A DNA stretch of 64,000 nt, from the NCBI GenBank assembly GCA_964572475.1, contig CAZNEZ010000006.1, positions 1-64,000 of the forward strand. The letters are read 5' to 3'. The stretch is from CAZNEZ01 sp964572475 (GTDB lineage Bacteria; Bacillota; Clostridia; Lachnospirales; Lachnospiraceae). Shown in pieces: positions 16,585-25,027 of this stretch (its first letter is position 1; each line of letters opens with the position of its first letter). Both the position numbers and the translations under genes were made by a program. The notes beneath the pieces are model-generated. The model had not been told where the DNA came from, searched no databases, and was given only the letters and a program-made list of their open reading frames with translations.

Positions 16585-17997
16585 ATTATACTCGAAGAAG
16601 GAACCGAGTTGTTTGGAAAATATAGAATAATTAAGGTTATAGGAGAAGGAAGCAGTTGCACAGTCTATCTTGTTGAGTATATGATGTTAGGGGTTAAAAG
16701 GGCCATTAAGCAGGTAAAAAGGGGGCTCATTACAGAAGAGATTTTTTATCAGGAAGTCAATATTCTTAAGCGTCTTAAACATCAATTTATTCCAATATTA
16801 TATGATATAGAAAAAGATGATGAATTCTATTATATAGTTGAGGAATATCTACCGGGCGAATCTCTTGCCCAATTATTATCACATCAAAAACAGATAAGCC
16901 AAGAGGAAATAGTAACAATAGCATTACAGTTATGCAATATACTTGAGTATCTTTTGGAAGCCACAGAGATTCCGATTTTATACCTTGATATACAACCGAA
17001 CAACATTATTTATAAAGATGGCAGCATTTATTTGATTGATTTTGGATGTGCTAGTTTTGCAACCGATTTAGAAAACAAAAAGAATTATTATGGAACGGTT
17101 GGATTTGCGTCGCCAGAACAGTATGAAGGTTCAATTCTAAAGGAAAGTTCTGATATATATAGTCTTGGAGCACTTATGTACTATTTATGCGTAGGAAATA
17201 GAATTTTAAATATAAAAATTTTAGATTTTTCAGTACTTACGCATATAAGTGATTCATTTAAAAGAGTTATATGTCAATGTATGAATTATCATATACATGA
17301 ACGATATGAAACTATCTCAGAAGTTAAAGAACAGCTTATGCTGATTCAAAAAAATGAATTATCTTACATAACAGATAATGAATCTCAAAAGATATTGATT
17401 ATAGGCACTAAAACCAGAGTTGGTACAACTCATTTCGCAATAGCACTTACATCATACTTGTCAAAAACAGGCGTAAATGCTGTTTATATCGAAAAAAATA
17501 ATAGTGGACATGTAATGAATATGGTTAGCAAACTTAATATGAATAGAAGAAGAGAAGGCTTTTATTATTTTAAGGATTGCAATATGGTACCATTATATAA
17601 CGATACCATAGCTATAGATATGTATGGATATACACAAGTAATTGATGGAGGGGTATATAATTCCTCTATAAATGTGGATAATTGCAAAATATTTATAGTA
17701 TCTGGTGCAAAACAATGGGAAGAGGATGGGTTAGAAGTGATACTACAGGATGTGAGTATCCGGTCAAATGCTCAGGTTATATATAATATGGCTGATGAAA
17801 AACTAGTAAGAACAGAGAATGCAAGACATAAGGTGAACGGGATAAGAATGCCATATTGTTTTGATCCTTTTGAGGAGGATTACATTTTGAATAAGTTTTT
17901 CAATAATCTATTTGACAAAGAAATAAGGGGAAATCGGGTTGGCATTAAGAAGAAAATCAGACAGAAACTCAAAGGGAAAATTAAAAGAAATTCGTAA
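16585..17997 (+). CDS. Ser/Thr protein kinase fused to TadZ/CpaE-like P-loop domain
   Basis: About 470 aa. Residues 12-265 are a Hanks-type kinase: GEGSSCTVY loop (20-28), Lys42 in RAIKQV, catalytic loop YLDIQPNN (Asp135, Asn140) and DFG (152-154). The usual HRDxK is changed: His-Arg to Tyr-Leu and the catalytic-loop Lys to Gln137. Residues 270-460 resemble TadZ/CpaE (MinD-like), with GTKTRVGTTHFAIAL lacking the P-loop Lys. A perfect AAAGGAGG at 16572-16579 is followed by ATT (16585) or ATA (16588), not by ATG, GTG or TTG; the next TTG (16609) is 30 bases away. The intervening residues ILEEGTELFGKYRI match the usual lead-in of such kinases, so a non-standard start is likely. First gene of a three-gene operon. 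Confidence 0.85.
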   Translation: MILEEGTELFGKYRIIKVIGEGSSCTVYLVEYMMLGVKRAIKQVKRGLITEEIFYQEVNILKRLKHQFIPILYDIEKDDEFYYIVEEYLPGESLAQLLSHQKQISQEEIVTIALQLCNILEYLLEATEIPILYLDIQPNNIIYKDGSIYLIDFGCASFATDLENKKNYYGTVGFASPEQYEGSILKESSDIYSLGALMYYLCVGNRILNIKILDFSVLTHISDSFKRVICQCMNYHIHERYETISEVKEQLMLIQKNELSYITDNESQKILIIGTKTRVGTTHFAIALTSYLSKTGVNAVYIEKNNSGHVMNMVSKLNMNRRREGFYYFKDCNMVPLYNDTIAIDMYGYTQVIDGGVYNSSINVDNCKIFIVSGAKQWEEDGLEVILQDVSIRSNAQVIYNMADEKLVRTENARHKVNGIRMPYCFDPFEEDYILNKFFNNLFDKEIRGNRVGIKKKIRQKLKGKIKRNS

Positions 17998-18595
17998 GAG
18001 AAGTTCAAAGGGTATACCCTTGGGAGAAAATGCTACAGGAATAATAGTAGTAGGAGAATGTGCGCAGACGGAAGATAGTAAAATGGTTTCCGTTTTACTT
18101 GCTAATTATTATGCAGGTTTTGTAAAAAAGAAAACAGCATATATTTCCCTTGCAAGTGTTAATGATTACATTTGCATAAGAGACTATTATAGGTGCAATG
18201 AAACAAAAGGTGGTTTTGTGCTATATGATGTAATGTATAGTAATGGAACAGGAAAATCAGACATTGCAGACCTGGTTAGTAAGGGATATGACATTATAAT
18301 AATTAATGTGGGAAACAAATTTTTAAAATATCAAGATGAGATAAAAAGGTGCAGTTACAGAATTGTGTGTGGAAGAATTAACCCATTTGACAATAATTCT
18401 TTGTGCGAATTTATCAAAAGCCATACGGACGAAAAATGGACATATCTAGTTGAATGCTGGGAATCCTCAAGTATTAGGGCTTTTGAAAGGGAGTATGCGC
18501 TTACAATACATAATTTTGAATATAATATTAATCCATTTAGTATTAAAGCTGACACCATAAATTTTATTGAGGATATTATGTGTTGCGTTGATTAA
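17939..18595 (+). CDS. Degenerate P-loop-like protein, partner of the kinase
   Basis: 218 aa, TTG start with AGGGGAA upstream, overlapping the kinase gene by 59 bases in another frame. After a very basic N-terminus (about 25 residues), GIIVVGECAQTEDSKMVSVLLANYYA and the later IIIINVG strand recall a MinD/TadZ-like fold with a broken P-loop. It may have arisen by duplication of the C-terminal domain of the upstream kinase (inference from pattern only). The long overlap suggests translational coupling and a complex. No catalytic motif is evident. Confidence 0.65.
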   Translation: MALRRKSDRNSKGKLKEIRKRSSKGIPLGENATGIIVVGECAQTEDSKMVSVLLANYYAGFVKKKTAYISLASVNDYICIRDYYRCNETKGGFVLYDVMYSNGTGKSDIADLVSKGYDIIIINVGNKFLKYQDEIKRCSYRIVCGRINPFDNNSLCEFIKSHTDEKWTYLVECWESSSIRAFEREYALTIHNFEYNINPFSIKADTINFIEDIMCCVD

Positions 18596-18611
18596 CGTAG
18601 AGGGAGTGTAA

Positions 18612-19214
18612 ATGATAAGGAGAAAACATAAGAAAATAATTTTGATAGTAAGTTTTTCTTGTACAATTATTGTTATTGGCATAATACTGTGTTACCTTAC
18701 ATGGTCAAAAAAAGATGAATTACCAGAATCTAAGTTAAATAGTAATATAGAGATTGAATTACCGAGTGCAGAGGTTAAAGCTGATATCACGAATAATTCA
18801 GATAATATTCAAAGGTACGTTAGCTATAGTGAAATAAGTGGCATAGAATATCTAACAACAGACTCAATGTTTGATGTGCGTATATTATTTCCAAATGGAG
18901 AAGACTATATTGTACTTAAGGAAAAAGAGGCTTATGAACTTATAGAAGGCAGGATTAAGCTAAGAGTTTCTGAAGTAGAAATACAGAAGATGTCAAGTGC
19001 AATAACGGACCTAATAGTATATCAAGGTAGTAAGATATATTTGTCAGAATATACGGGAAGTATAGCTACATCAGAAGCAGATTATCCACCAAACTTTGAT
19101 GTAATAAAGAGACTGGAATGGTCTCAAAATATATCAGACAGCCTAAAATTAGAAACGGATAGAAGCAGAAGGCAAGCACTAGAAGAAAATCTTACAGACT
19201 TTTTTGGACTATGA
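18612..19214 (+). CDS. Membrane-anchored protein of unknown function
   Basis: 200 aa. A basic N-terminus (MIRRKHKK) and one helix (about residues 9-30) predict a type II topology, with about 170 residues outside. The outer part is acidic, has no cysteines and shows no known motif. GAGGGAG precedes the ATG. It closes the kinase operon and could be a sensor or target of the kinase (inference). Confidence 0.65.
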   Translation: MIRRKHKKIILIVSFSCTIIVIGIILCYLTWSKKDELPESKLNSNIEIELPSAEVKADITNNSDNIQRYVSYSEISGIEYLTTDSMFDVRILFPNGEDYIVLKEKEAYELIEGRIKLRVSEVEIQKMSSAITDLIVYQGSKIYLSEYTGSIATSEADYPPNFDVIKRLEWSQNISDSLKLETDRSRRQALEENLTDFFGL

Positions 19215-19238
19215 ACAAAGAAACAAAAAGACAAAATA

Positions 19239-19304
19239 ATCTGAGGTGTATAATAATATATCACGAACATGACCATACCCCATTGGCTGCTATACATCTC
19301 AGAT
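19239..19304. repeat. 14 bp inverted repeat with 38-base loop
   Basis: ATCTGAGGTGTATA (19239-19252) and TATACATCTCAGAT (19291-19304) pair at 13 of 14 positions plus one wobble. It ends 10 bases before the ribosome-binding site of the next small gene. It lacks a T run, so it is not an ordinary terminator; a translational control hairpin or small RNA is possible. Confidence 0.7.
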
Positions 19305-19323
19305 ATTATGATTGGAGATAAAA

Positions 19324-19560
19324 ATGCTTACTAAAAATGATAGAGAAGTATTAAAAAAGTACTTTGCGATAAGAAAAGAATTAAAAGAATATGAAAAAAA
19401 TGGTATACCAATCACTTACAATGGAAAGCTAATGAGCGCAAACTGTGTTGCAAAAATATGTGCTTTTAGTTGTAATGGACTAAGTATGCATAATACTATT
19501 TACGAAAGTGATAATATTCATTTTCGAGAAATAGAATACATGAATATAGGATATTGTTAG
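19324..19560 (+). CDS. Small hypothetical protein
   Basis: 78 aa, starting MLTKNDREVLKKYF, with GGAG about eight bases upstream. No signal peptide or membrane helix. It has four cysteines (NCVAKICAFSCNG and the C-terminal GYC) and a helical, Lys/Glu-rich N-terminus. I do not recognise it. It lies downstream of the kinase operon after a hairpin and may be separate. Confidence 0.5.
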   Translation: MLTKNDREVLKKYFAIRKELKEYEKNGIPITYNGKLMSANCVAKICAFSCNGLSMHNTIYESDNIHFREIEYMNIGYC

Positions 19561-19673
19561 TAAAATAGGGTAGTGGCTAATTATGATTCCCTCAAAGCCG
19601 GAATATAATAGATGGTAAGATATCAGCTGCTACAGGGAGGGCGGGAATATATTGAGTATTCTCAAGTAACTTC

Positions 19674-19702
19674 TTGTTTGATTCGGCATAATATGCTAAA
19701 AT
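19674..19702 (+). promoter_or_regulatory. Promoter of the GH18 lipoprotein gene
   Basis: TTGTTT (19674-19679), 17 bases, TAAAAT (19697-19702). The preceding stretch (19561-19670) contains CCCTC and GGGAGGG blocks that could pair but match no RNA family I know. Confidence 0.5.
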
Positions 19703-19750
19703 AAGTGCATTAATTACAAAAAGAAATGCATTGGGTTAGGAGATTAAGAA

Positions 19751-21484
19751 GTGAAGAGAAAAAGGAAGACAGGATTATTGTTATTGTCATTATTTATAGC
19801 TGTTTCATTGGCTGGCTGCAGTATGGATGATTCTAATAAGGACAAAGAAGACCTGAAAAGTTATTACTCTATTACACAGAACAATCAGTGTGCAATAGTT
19901 ATGGGCAATACAATTACTGAAGAATTGGGAATAATAAAAGACAGTAAGGTATATTTACCAGTTGATGTGGTGAATGAATATCTGAATAAAAAGTTTTACT
20001 ATGACAGCGTAGAAAATATAATGCTGTATACAAATTCTACACAGACAATGAAAGTAGTACCTGAGACAACGGTATTTACGCTTGGCGATAGCAGTACGGA
20101 TGCTGGATATACAATATCGACAGTAGTAGAGGGCCAATTATATATTAATATTGAATTTGTTCAGAAGTATACTAATATGGAATATAATCTGGTTACTAAT
20201 CCTAACAGGGTTGTGATTACATACCAGTATAACATTCCATCCCAATATGCAGAATTAAGTAAAGATGCAGCAATACGAGTTAATAAAAGCAGATATGATA
20301 ATATCCTGGAAGATGGAAGCCAAGGTCAAAAAGTCATTGTAATAGGTGAGGATAATGGATGGCAAAAGGTTAGAACACAATCTGGATTAATAGGATATAT
20401 TGAATCAGATTCGTTGGATGAAATCAAGACAGAGACATTGTCAAGAGAGTTTAAAGAAGAAGTCTATAAGAGTATTTCCAAGGATTACAAGATAGCACTT
20501 GCATGGCATCAGATGATATACGAAGGTGGTAATAGTTCATTTGAAGAGAAGACAGCTAATGCGAAGATTAATACGATATCTCCAACATGGTTTACTTTAG
20601 ATGGAAATAATGGAGAAATCAAGTCTATTGCAGATGCTTCGTATGTTAAAAAAGCGCATAATAAAGGTTGGGAAGTATGGGCACTTATTGATGACTTTTC
20701 AAAGGATGAAGCAGGGAACCTTTATGTTTCTAGTGTATTATCCTCAACAACCACAAGGCAAAAGTTAGTATCTAACATTATGTCTGAAATTTTAGATAAT
20801 GATATTGATGGTATTAATATTGATTTTGAGAAGATTTCTAAGGCAAATGTCAAGAATTATCTTCAGTTTCTTAGAGAATTATCAGTTGAATGCAGAAAGA
20901 ATGAGATAGTATTATCTGTAGATAATTATGTTCCGACTGCGTCTAACTCATATTATGACAGGGAAGAACAAGGTCAAATTGCTGATTATGTAATAGTTAT
21001 GGGATATGATGAACATTGGGCAGGATGCGGCTCGGCAGGTTCTAATGCTTCATTGCCATTTGTAACAAGTGGAGTAAAGGATACGGTTGCAGAGGTTGAT
21101 TCTAAAAAGGTTATTAATGCCATGCCGTTTTATACAAGAGTGTGGATTGAGACACCAGAAGCTATGGCGGAAGAAGGCTCAACTATTATAGAGGATTCTG
21201 TATATGGCAATTATGCATTGAGTAGTAAAACCGTTGGAATGACAGCGGCATCTGAAATGCTTAGTAGTCACGGAGTAACACCGACATGGGATCAGAGCAT
21301 AGGACAGTACTACGGACAGTATGAAAGTGAAGGAAAAACATATAGAGTATGGGTTGAAGACACGAAATCTATTGGAGAAAAGATGAAATTAGTATCAGAA
21401 TATAACCTCGGTGGAATTGCAGCATGGAAGTTAGGACTTCAAGATGATGCTGTATGGAATGTAATATCTGAAGGATTGAAATAA
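19751..21484 (+). CDS. GH18-family lipoprotein with SH3b domain
   Basis: 577 aa, GTG start with TTAGGAG upstream. Lipobox LAGC at about residues 20-23 anchors it outside the membrane. Order: a copper-amine-oxidase-N-like region (about 45-160), an SH3b domain (about 165-220; IRVNKSRYDNILEDGSQGQ...GWQKVRTQSGLIGYI), and a GH18 barrel (about 245-575). The catalytic signature DGINIDFEKI keeps Asp353, Asp356-358 region and Glu360 (DxxDxDxE). The layout resembles YaaH/YvbX-type spore or cell-wall glycosidases acting on N-acetylglucosamine polymers. Wall remodelling is likely, supported by the amidase gene downstream. Confidence 0.88.
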   Translation: MKRKRKTGLLLLSLFIAVSLAGCSMDDSNKDKEDLKSYYSITQNNQCAIVMGNTITEELGIIKDSKVYLPVDVVNEYLNKKFYYDSVENIMLYTNSTQTMKVVPETTVFTLGDSSTDAGYTISTVVEGQLYINIEFVQKYTNMEYNLVTNPNRVVITYQYNIPSQYAELSKDAAIRVNKSRYDNILEDGSQGQKVIVIGEDNGWQKVRTQSGLIGYIESDSLDEIKTETLSREFKEEVYKSISKDYKIALAWHQMIYEGGNSSFEEKTANAKINTISPTWFTLDGNNGEIKSIADASYVKKAHNKGWEVWALIDDFSKDEAGNLYVSSVLSSTTTRQKLVSNIMSEILDNDIDGINIDFEKISKANVKNYLQFLRELSVECRKNEIVLSVDNYVPTASNSYYDREEQGQIADYVIVMGYDEHWAGCGSAGSNASLPFVTSGVKDTVAEVDSKKVINAMPFYTRVWIETPEAMAEEGSTIIEDSVYGNYALSSKTVGMTAASEMLSSHGVTPTWDQSIGQYYGQYESEGKTYRVWVEDTKSIGEKMKLVSEYNLGGIAAWKLGLQDDAVWNVISEGLK

Positions 21485-21486
21485 AA

Positions 21487-21530
21487 ATAAGCGTCATGGC
21501 ATGAATAAGATTGTCGTGGCGCTTATATGT
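21487..21530 (+). terminator. Possible weak terminator
   Basis: ATAAGCGTCATGGC and GTCGTGGCGCTTAT pair with several wobble pairs around a 12-base loop. The following T content is low. Confidence 0.5.
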
Positions 21531-21607
21531 ATATTGAAAGAATTGTAGTACATAATCCGATTTGTTTGGCATAATATATAATGAATATCTCTATATAAAG
21601 GTGCACA

Positions 21608-22333
21608 ATGATTAAAAATAAAATAGGAGAGATTATTAAGTTTACTACAGGAAGTAAAAGAAGAATTCTAGAGTTTGTAATGGGGATTTTGATGTTATCA
21701 GTGATATATGCATGTGCAATGCAGGCTAAAGATATTGCTACTATGAATGAGGAAAAAATACCCAAGATAGTGGTTATAGATGCTGGTCATGGTGGGAATG
21801 ATCCTGGTAAAGTTGGGATTAATGGTGCATTGGAAAAAGACATAAATCTTCAAATATCATTAAAAGTAAAAGATATACTGGAAAAACAAGATATTAGTGT
21901 TGTACTGACAAGGGAAGGCGATGAAGGGTTATATGATGAAAGTGATTCTAACAAAAAAATAGCAGATATGGTTAAAAGATGTGATATTATAAATGGATCA
22001 GGAGCAGTAATAGCAGTTAGTATACATCAAAATAGTTATCATTCTGAAGGGGTTTCAGGTGCACAGGTATTTTATCATTCAAGTTCAACGGAGGCAAAAA
22101 AACTGGCAGAAGGTATTCAATTAAGCCTAAAGGATAATGTTGATGAAGGAAATCAAAGACTGGCAAAAAGTAATAGTAGCTATTATTTATTAATTCATTC
22201 ACAATGTCCTATGGTTATTGTAGAATGCGGGTTTTTATCGAATTCTTCAGAGGCAGATATGCTGACTACAGATGAATATCAGAATAAATTAGCTTACGCC
22301 ATCAGTATGGGAATCATTTCATATGTAAATTAA
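21608..22333 (+). CDS. N-acetylmuramoyl-L-alanine amidase (Amidase_3)
   Basis: 241 aa. One N-terminal helix (about 22-42) acts as signal anchor, then an Amidase_3 domain. Zinc and catalytic residues are visible in IDAGHGGNDPG, LEKDINLQ, VSIHQNSYH and the C-terminal VECGFLSNSSEA (catalytic Glu). It cleaves the amide bond between muramic acid and the peptide stem. The layout is CwlD-like; CwlD acts in spore cortex maturation, but sporulation is not shown by this window. Confidence 0.92.
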   Translation: MIKNKIGEIIKFTTGSKRRILEFVMGILMLSVIYACAMQAKDIATMNEEKIPKIVVIDAGHGGNDPGKVGINGALEKDINLQISLKVKDILEKQDISVVLTREGDEGLYDESDSNKKIADMVKRCDIINGSGAVIAVSIHQNSYHSEGVSGAQVFYHSSSTEAKKLAEGIQLSLKDNVDEGNQRLAKSNSSYYLLIHSQCPMVIVECGFLSNSSEADMLTTDEYQNKLAYAISMGIISYVN

Positions 22334-22335
22334 TG

Positions 22336-22364
22336 TTTATATATACATAGTATTGTGGTATAAT
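22336..22364 (+). promoter_or_regulatory. Promoter of ywlC
   Basis: TTTATA (22336-22341), 17 bases, TATAAT (22359-22364), directly after the amidase stop. Confidence 0.55.
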
Positions 22365-22386
22365 TATAGCTAATAAACTAAAAAAG

Positions 22387-23454
22387 ATGGTGTTAAAAGT
22401 GAAGACTATTATTAGTAAAATAAATCCAGAAAACATGGATATGGAACAGATGAAAAAAGCAGGTGAAATTATTAGGCAAGGCGGACTGGTTGGGTTTCCA
22501 ACAGAGACTGTATATGGTCTTGGAGCTGATGGCCTTAATGATGAAGCAGCGGCTAAGATATATGCCGCAAAAGGAAGACCATCAGACAATCCTCTAATTA
22601 TCCATATAGCAGACAGAGATATGCTTAATGATCTGGTTGAAGGGGTTTCTGAAAAAGCAGAAATTCTCATGAAGACATTTTGGCCTGGACCTATGACTTT
22701 GATTTTTGATAAAAGTAAAAAAGTTCCATATGGAACGACCGGTGGACTTGATACAGTTGCAATACGAATGCCTGTTCATCCAATTGCTCTTGAACTTATA
22801 AGACAGTCAGGAGTTGGAATTGCAGCTCCAAGTGCTAATATTTCAGGTAGACCAAGTCCTACAGAGGCACAGCACGTTATAGATGATATGGATGGTAAAA
22901 TAGAGATGATTATTGATGGAGGTAGTGTTTCAATAGGAGTCGAGTCAACGATTATTGATACTACCTGTGAACCTCCGATGATATTAAGACCTGGCTATAT
23001 AACGAGAGAGATGTTAGAGGAGGTTATTGGAGAAATAGAAGTTGACAAAGCGACAGTTGAGCCTCTTAGCGAATCTGTCAGGCCAAAGGCACCAGGTATG
23101 AAATATAGGCACTATGCTCCTAAGGCAGATCTTACAATGTATGAAGGCAAGACAGAATTAGTTGTTAAAATGATTAACAGCCATATTATGAAGAGCCTTT
23201 CAGAAGGTAAAAAAGTTGGAGTTATCGCAACAGAGGAAACCAAAACGAGATATATAGGTGGTGAAGTTTTATCAATTGGCAGCAGAGATGATGAAGAAAG
23301 TATTGCACGACATTTATATCATGTGTTAAGAGAATTTGATGACTTGAAAGTTGATGTAATATATAGTGAAGCATTTAACAGGCATGACCTTGGACAGGCA
23401 ATAATGAATCGTCTTGTTAAGGCAGCAGGATACAAAATAGTAAAATGTAATTAA
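22387..23454 (+). CDS. ywlC: Threonylcarbamoyl-AMP synthase (Sua5/YwlC)
   Basis: 355 aa, the long Sua5 form: YrdC domain (about 15-205; IRQGGLVGFPTETVYGLGADG, KGRPSDNPLIIHI, PSANISGRPSPT, VESTIID) plus the C-terminal Sua5 domain (about 225-355, beginning PGMKYRHYAP). It makes threonylcarbamoyl-AMP for the t6A modification of tRNAs reading ANN codons. Start is uncertain; GTG at 22390 or 22399 are alternatives. The order ywlC, ywlE-like, rpiB and then atp genes matches B. subtilis. Confidence 0.93.
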   Translation: MVLKVKTIISKINPENMDMEQMKKAGEIIRQGGLVGFPTETVYGLGADGLNDEAAAKIYAAKGRPSDNPLIIHIADRDMLNDLVEGVSEKAEILMKTFWPGPMTLIFDKSKKVPYGTTGGLDTVAIRMPVHPIALELIRQSGVGIAAPSANISGRPSPTEAQHVIDDMDGKIEMIIDGGSVSIGVESTIIDTTCEPPMILRPGYITREMLEEVIGEIEVDKATVEPLSESVRPKAPGMKYRHYAPKADLTMYEGKTELVVKMINSHIMKSLSEGKKVGVIATEETKTRYIGGEVLSIGSRDDEESIARHLYHVLREFDDLKVDVIYSEAFNRHDLGQAIMNRLVKAAGYKIVKCN

Positions 23455-23502
23455 GCTAATGATTATAATGTTGCCGTAGTTAATACGGAGAATGGAGTTT
23501 TT

Positions 23503-23946
23503 ATGCTAAAGTTCGAGAAAGTAATATTTGTCAGCTTGAGTGACACGTGCAGAGGACCATTGGCAGCAACTATCATGAAAAGCTTGATAGATGGAAGCGT
23601 TACGATTGATTCAAAAGGAATTGTGGTTCTGTTTCCTGAACCAGTTAATCCCAAAGCAGTAGCAATAGCAAGAAGTAAAGGACTATATCTTGATGATCAT
23701 ACAGCAGAGGCATTAGTAGAAGAAGATTTTGATGATCATACATTGGTGTTGGTGATGGCTGAACAGCAGAAGAAAAAGATATATGATGATTTTGCTACTG
23801 CTGTAAATGTATATACAATCAGAGAATTTGTAGGTGAAGCTGGTGATGTTGAGGCTCCTTATGGCAAAGAATTACCAGACTATGGAGTTGTATGTGAAGA
23901 ACTAGAGAGATTGGTTGAAAAAGTCAGAGATAAGATAAATAATTGA
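23503..23946 (+). CDS. YwlE-like LMW phosphatase fold lacking catalytic residues
   Basis: 147 aa with the low-molecular-weight protein tyrosine phosphatase fold. The family P-loop VCxGNxCRSP is here VSLSDTCRGP (residues 10-19): the nucleophile Cys is Ser11, the GN is SD, and Ser is Gly18. The general-acid Asp of the DP motif is Ala118 in DVEAPYG. The second P-loop Cys16 and Arg17 remain. It sits at the ywlE position between ywlC and rpiB; YwlE in B. subtilis is a protein-arginine phosphatase. This copy is predicted inactive, perhaps a binding pseudophosphatase. The reading frame is intact, so it is unlikely to be simply decaying. Confidence 0.85.
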   Translation: MLKFEKVIFVSLSDTCRGPLAATIMKSLIDGSVTIDSKGIVVLFPEPVNPKAVAIARSKGLYLDDHTAEALVEEDFDDHTLVLVMAEQQKKKIYDDFATAVNVYTIREFVGEAGDVEAPYGKELPDYGVVCEELERLVEKVRDKINN

Positions 23947-24073
23947 TATATTGTGATAAAATGTTATATGTGATAGGTATATTATATGTATAATAAAAGT
24001 ACTACAAGAATAATCATATGGTAAGATATACCATAGAGATTAGACATAAATTACATTTCAAGGAGGCAACATT

Positions 24074-24502
24074 ATGATAGCATTAGGGAGCGATCAGGGT
24101 GGATACGAATTAAAACAGGTTATAATAGGTTATTTGGAAAAAAAAGGATTAGAATTTAAGGATTATGGCAGCTATAATGAGGATTCTGTAGATTATCCAA
24201 TATATGCGAAAAAAGTTGCGCATGCCGTGGCTGATGGTGAATGTGAAAAAGGAATTCTTATATGTGGAACAGGTATAGGAATATCAATTACAGCTAATAA
24301 GATAAAAGGAATCAGGGCCGCTAACTGTACAGATGAATTTATGGCAGAAGCTACAAGATTACACAATGATGCTAATATTCTTGCACTTGGTGGAAGAGTA
24401 GTAGGAGATGGTCTTGCACTTAAGATTGTTGATACATTTTTGAATACAGAGTTCTCCAATGAAGAAAGACATATTAGGAGAATAAATGCAATAGAAGATT
24501 AG
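24074..24502 (+). CDS. rpiB: Ribose-5-phosphate isomerase B
   Basis: 142 aa, standard length. IALGSDQGGYELK, VDYPIYAKKVAHAV, and GILICGTGIGISITANK (with active-site Cys) are clear RpiB motifs, and LGGRVVG is near the C-terminus. The first motif has Asp-Gln where many members have Asp-His. It interconverts ribose-5-P and ribulose-5-P, linking to the transketolase and transaldolase encoded elsewhere in the window. Confidence 0.93.
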   Translation: MIALGSDQGGYELKQVIIGYLEKKGLEFKDYGSYNEDSVDYPIYAKKVAHAVADGECEKGILICGTGIGISITANKIKGIRAANCTDEFMAEATRLHNDANILALGGRVVGDGLALKIVDTFLNTEFSNEERHIRRINAIED

Positions 24503-24516
24503 GAGACATAAGAATT

Positions 24517-25002
24517 ATGACGACTAAAAGAAAAGATTACATTTCATGGGATGAATATTTTATGGGAGTTGCAACACTTGCCTCTATGAGATCAAAAGAT
24601 CCTAATACTCAGGTGGGCGCATGCATTGTAAGTCAGGACAATAAGATATTATCAATGGGTTATAATGGATTTCCCAATGGCTGTTCGGATGACGAATTTC
24701 CGTGGGCAAGAGAAGGAGAACCATTAGAGAACAAGTACTTTTATTCAACACATAGTGAATTGAATGCTATTCTCAATTATAGAGGTGGAAGTCTCGAAGG
24801 TTCTAAGATTTATGTTACTCTGTTTCCATGTAATGAGTGTGCGAAAGCAATAATTCAATCAGGAATTAAGAAAATAGTGTATAACTGTGACAAATATGGT
24901 GAATCTGATATGGTGAGGGCTTCTAAGAAGATGTTAGAGTCGGCTGGAGTAGAATACGCTAAGTATTTACCTACCAATCGGGAAATAAAGATTAATTTAT
25001 AA
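24517..25002 (+). CDS. comEB: dCMP deaminase (ComEB family)
   Basis: 161 aa zinc deaminase. HSELNAIL supplies the zinc His and catalytic Glu, and PCNECAK the two zinc Cys. VGACIVSQDNKILSMGYNG is the substrate-side motif. It converts dCMP to dUMP for thymidylate synthesis. It follows rpiB by 14 bases and precedes the ATP synthase genes. Confidence 0.92.
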   Translation: MTTKRKDYISWDEYFMGVATLASMRSKDPNTQVGACIVSQDNKILSMGYNGFPNGCSDDEFPWAREGEPLENKYFYSTHSELNAILNYRGGSLEGSKIYVTLFPCNECAKAIIQSGIKKIVYNCDKYGESDMVRASKKMLESAGVEYAKYLPTNREIKINL

Positions 25003-25027
25003 AATATTTACTAGAAAAAGGAGCAGA

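Noticed and set aside
19561..19670. Known riboswitch before the GH18 gene
   Set aside because: CCCTC/GGGAGGG blocks are present, but I could not match a conserved core of a known class.
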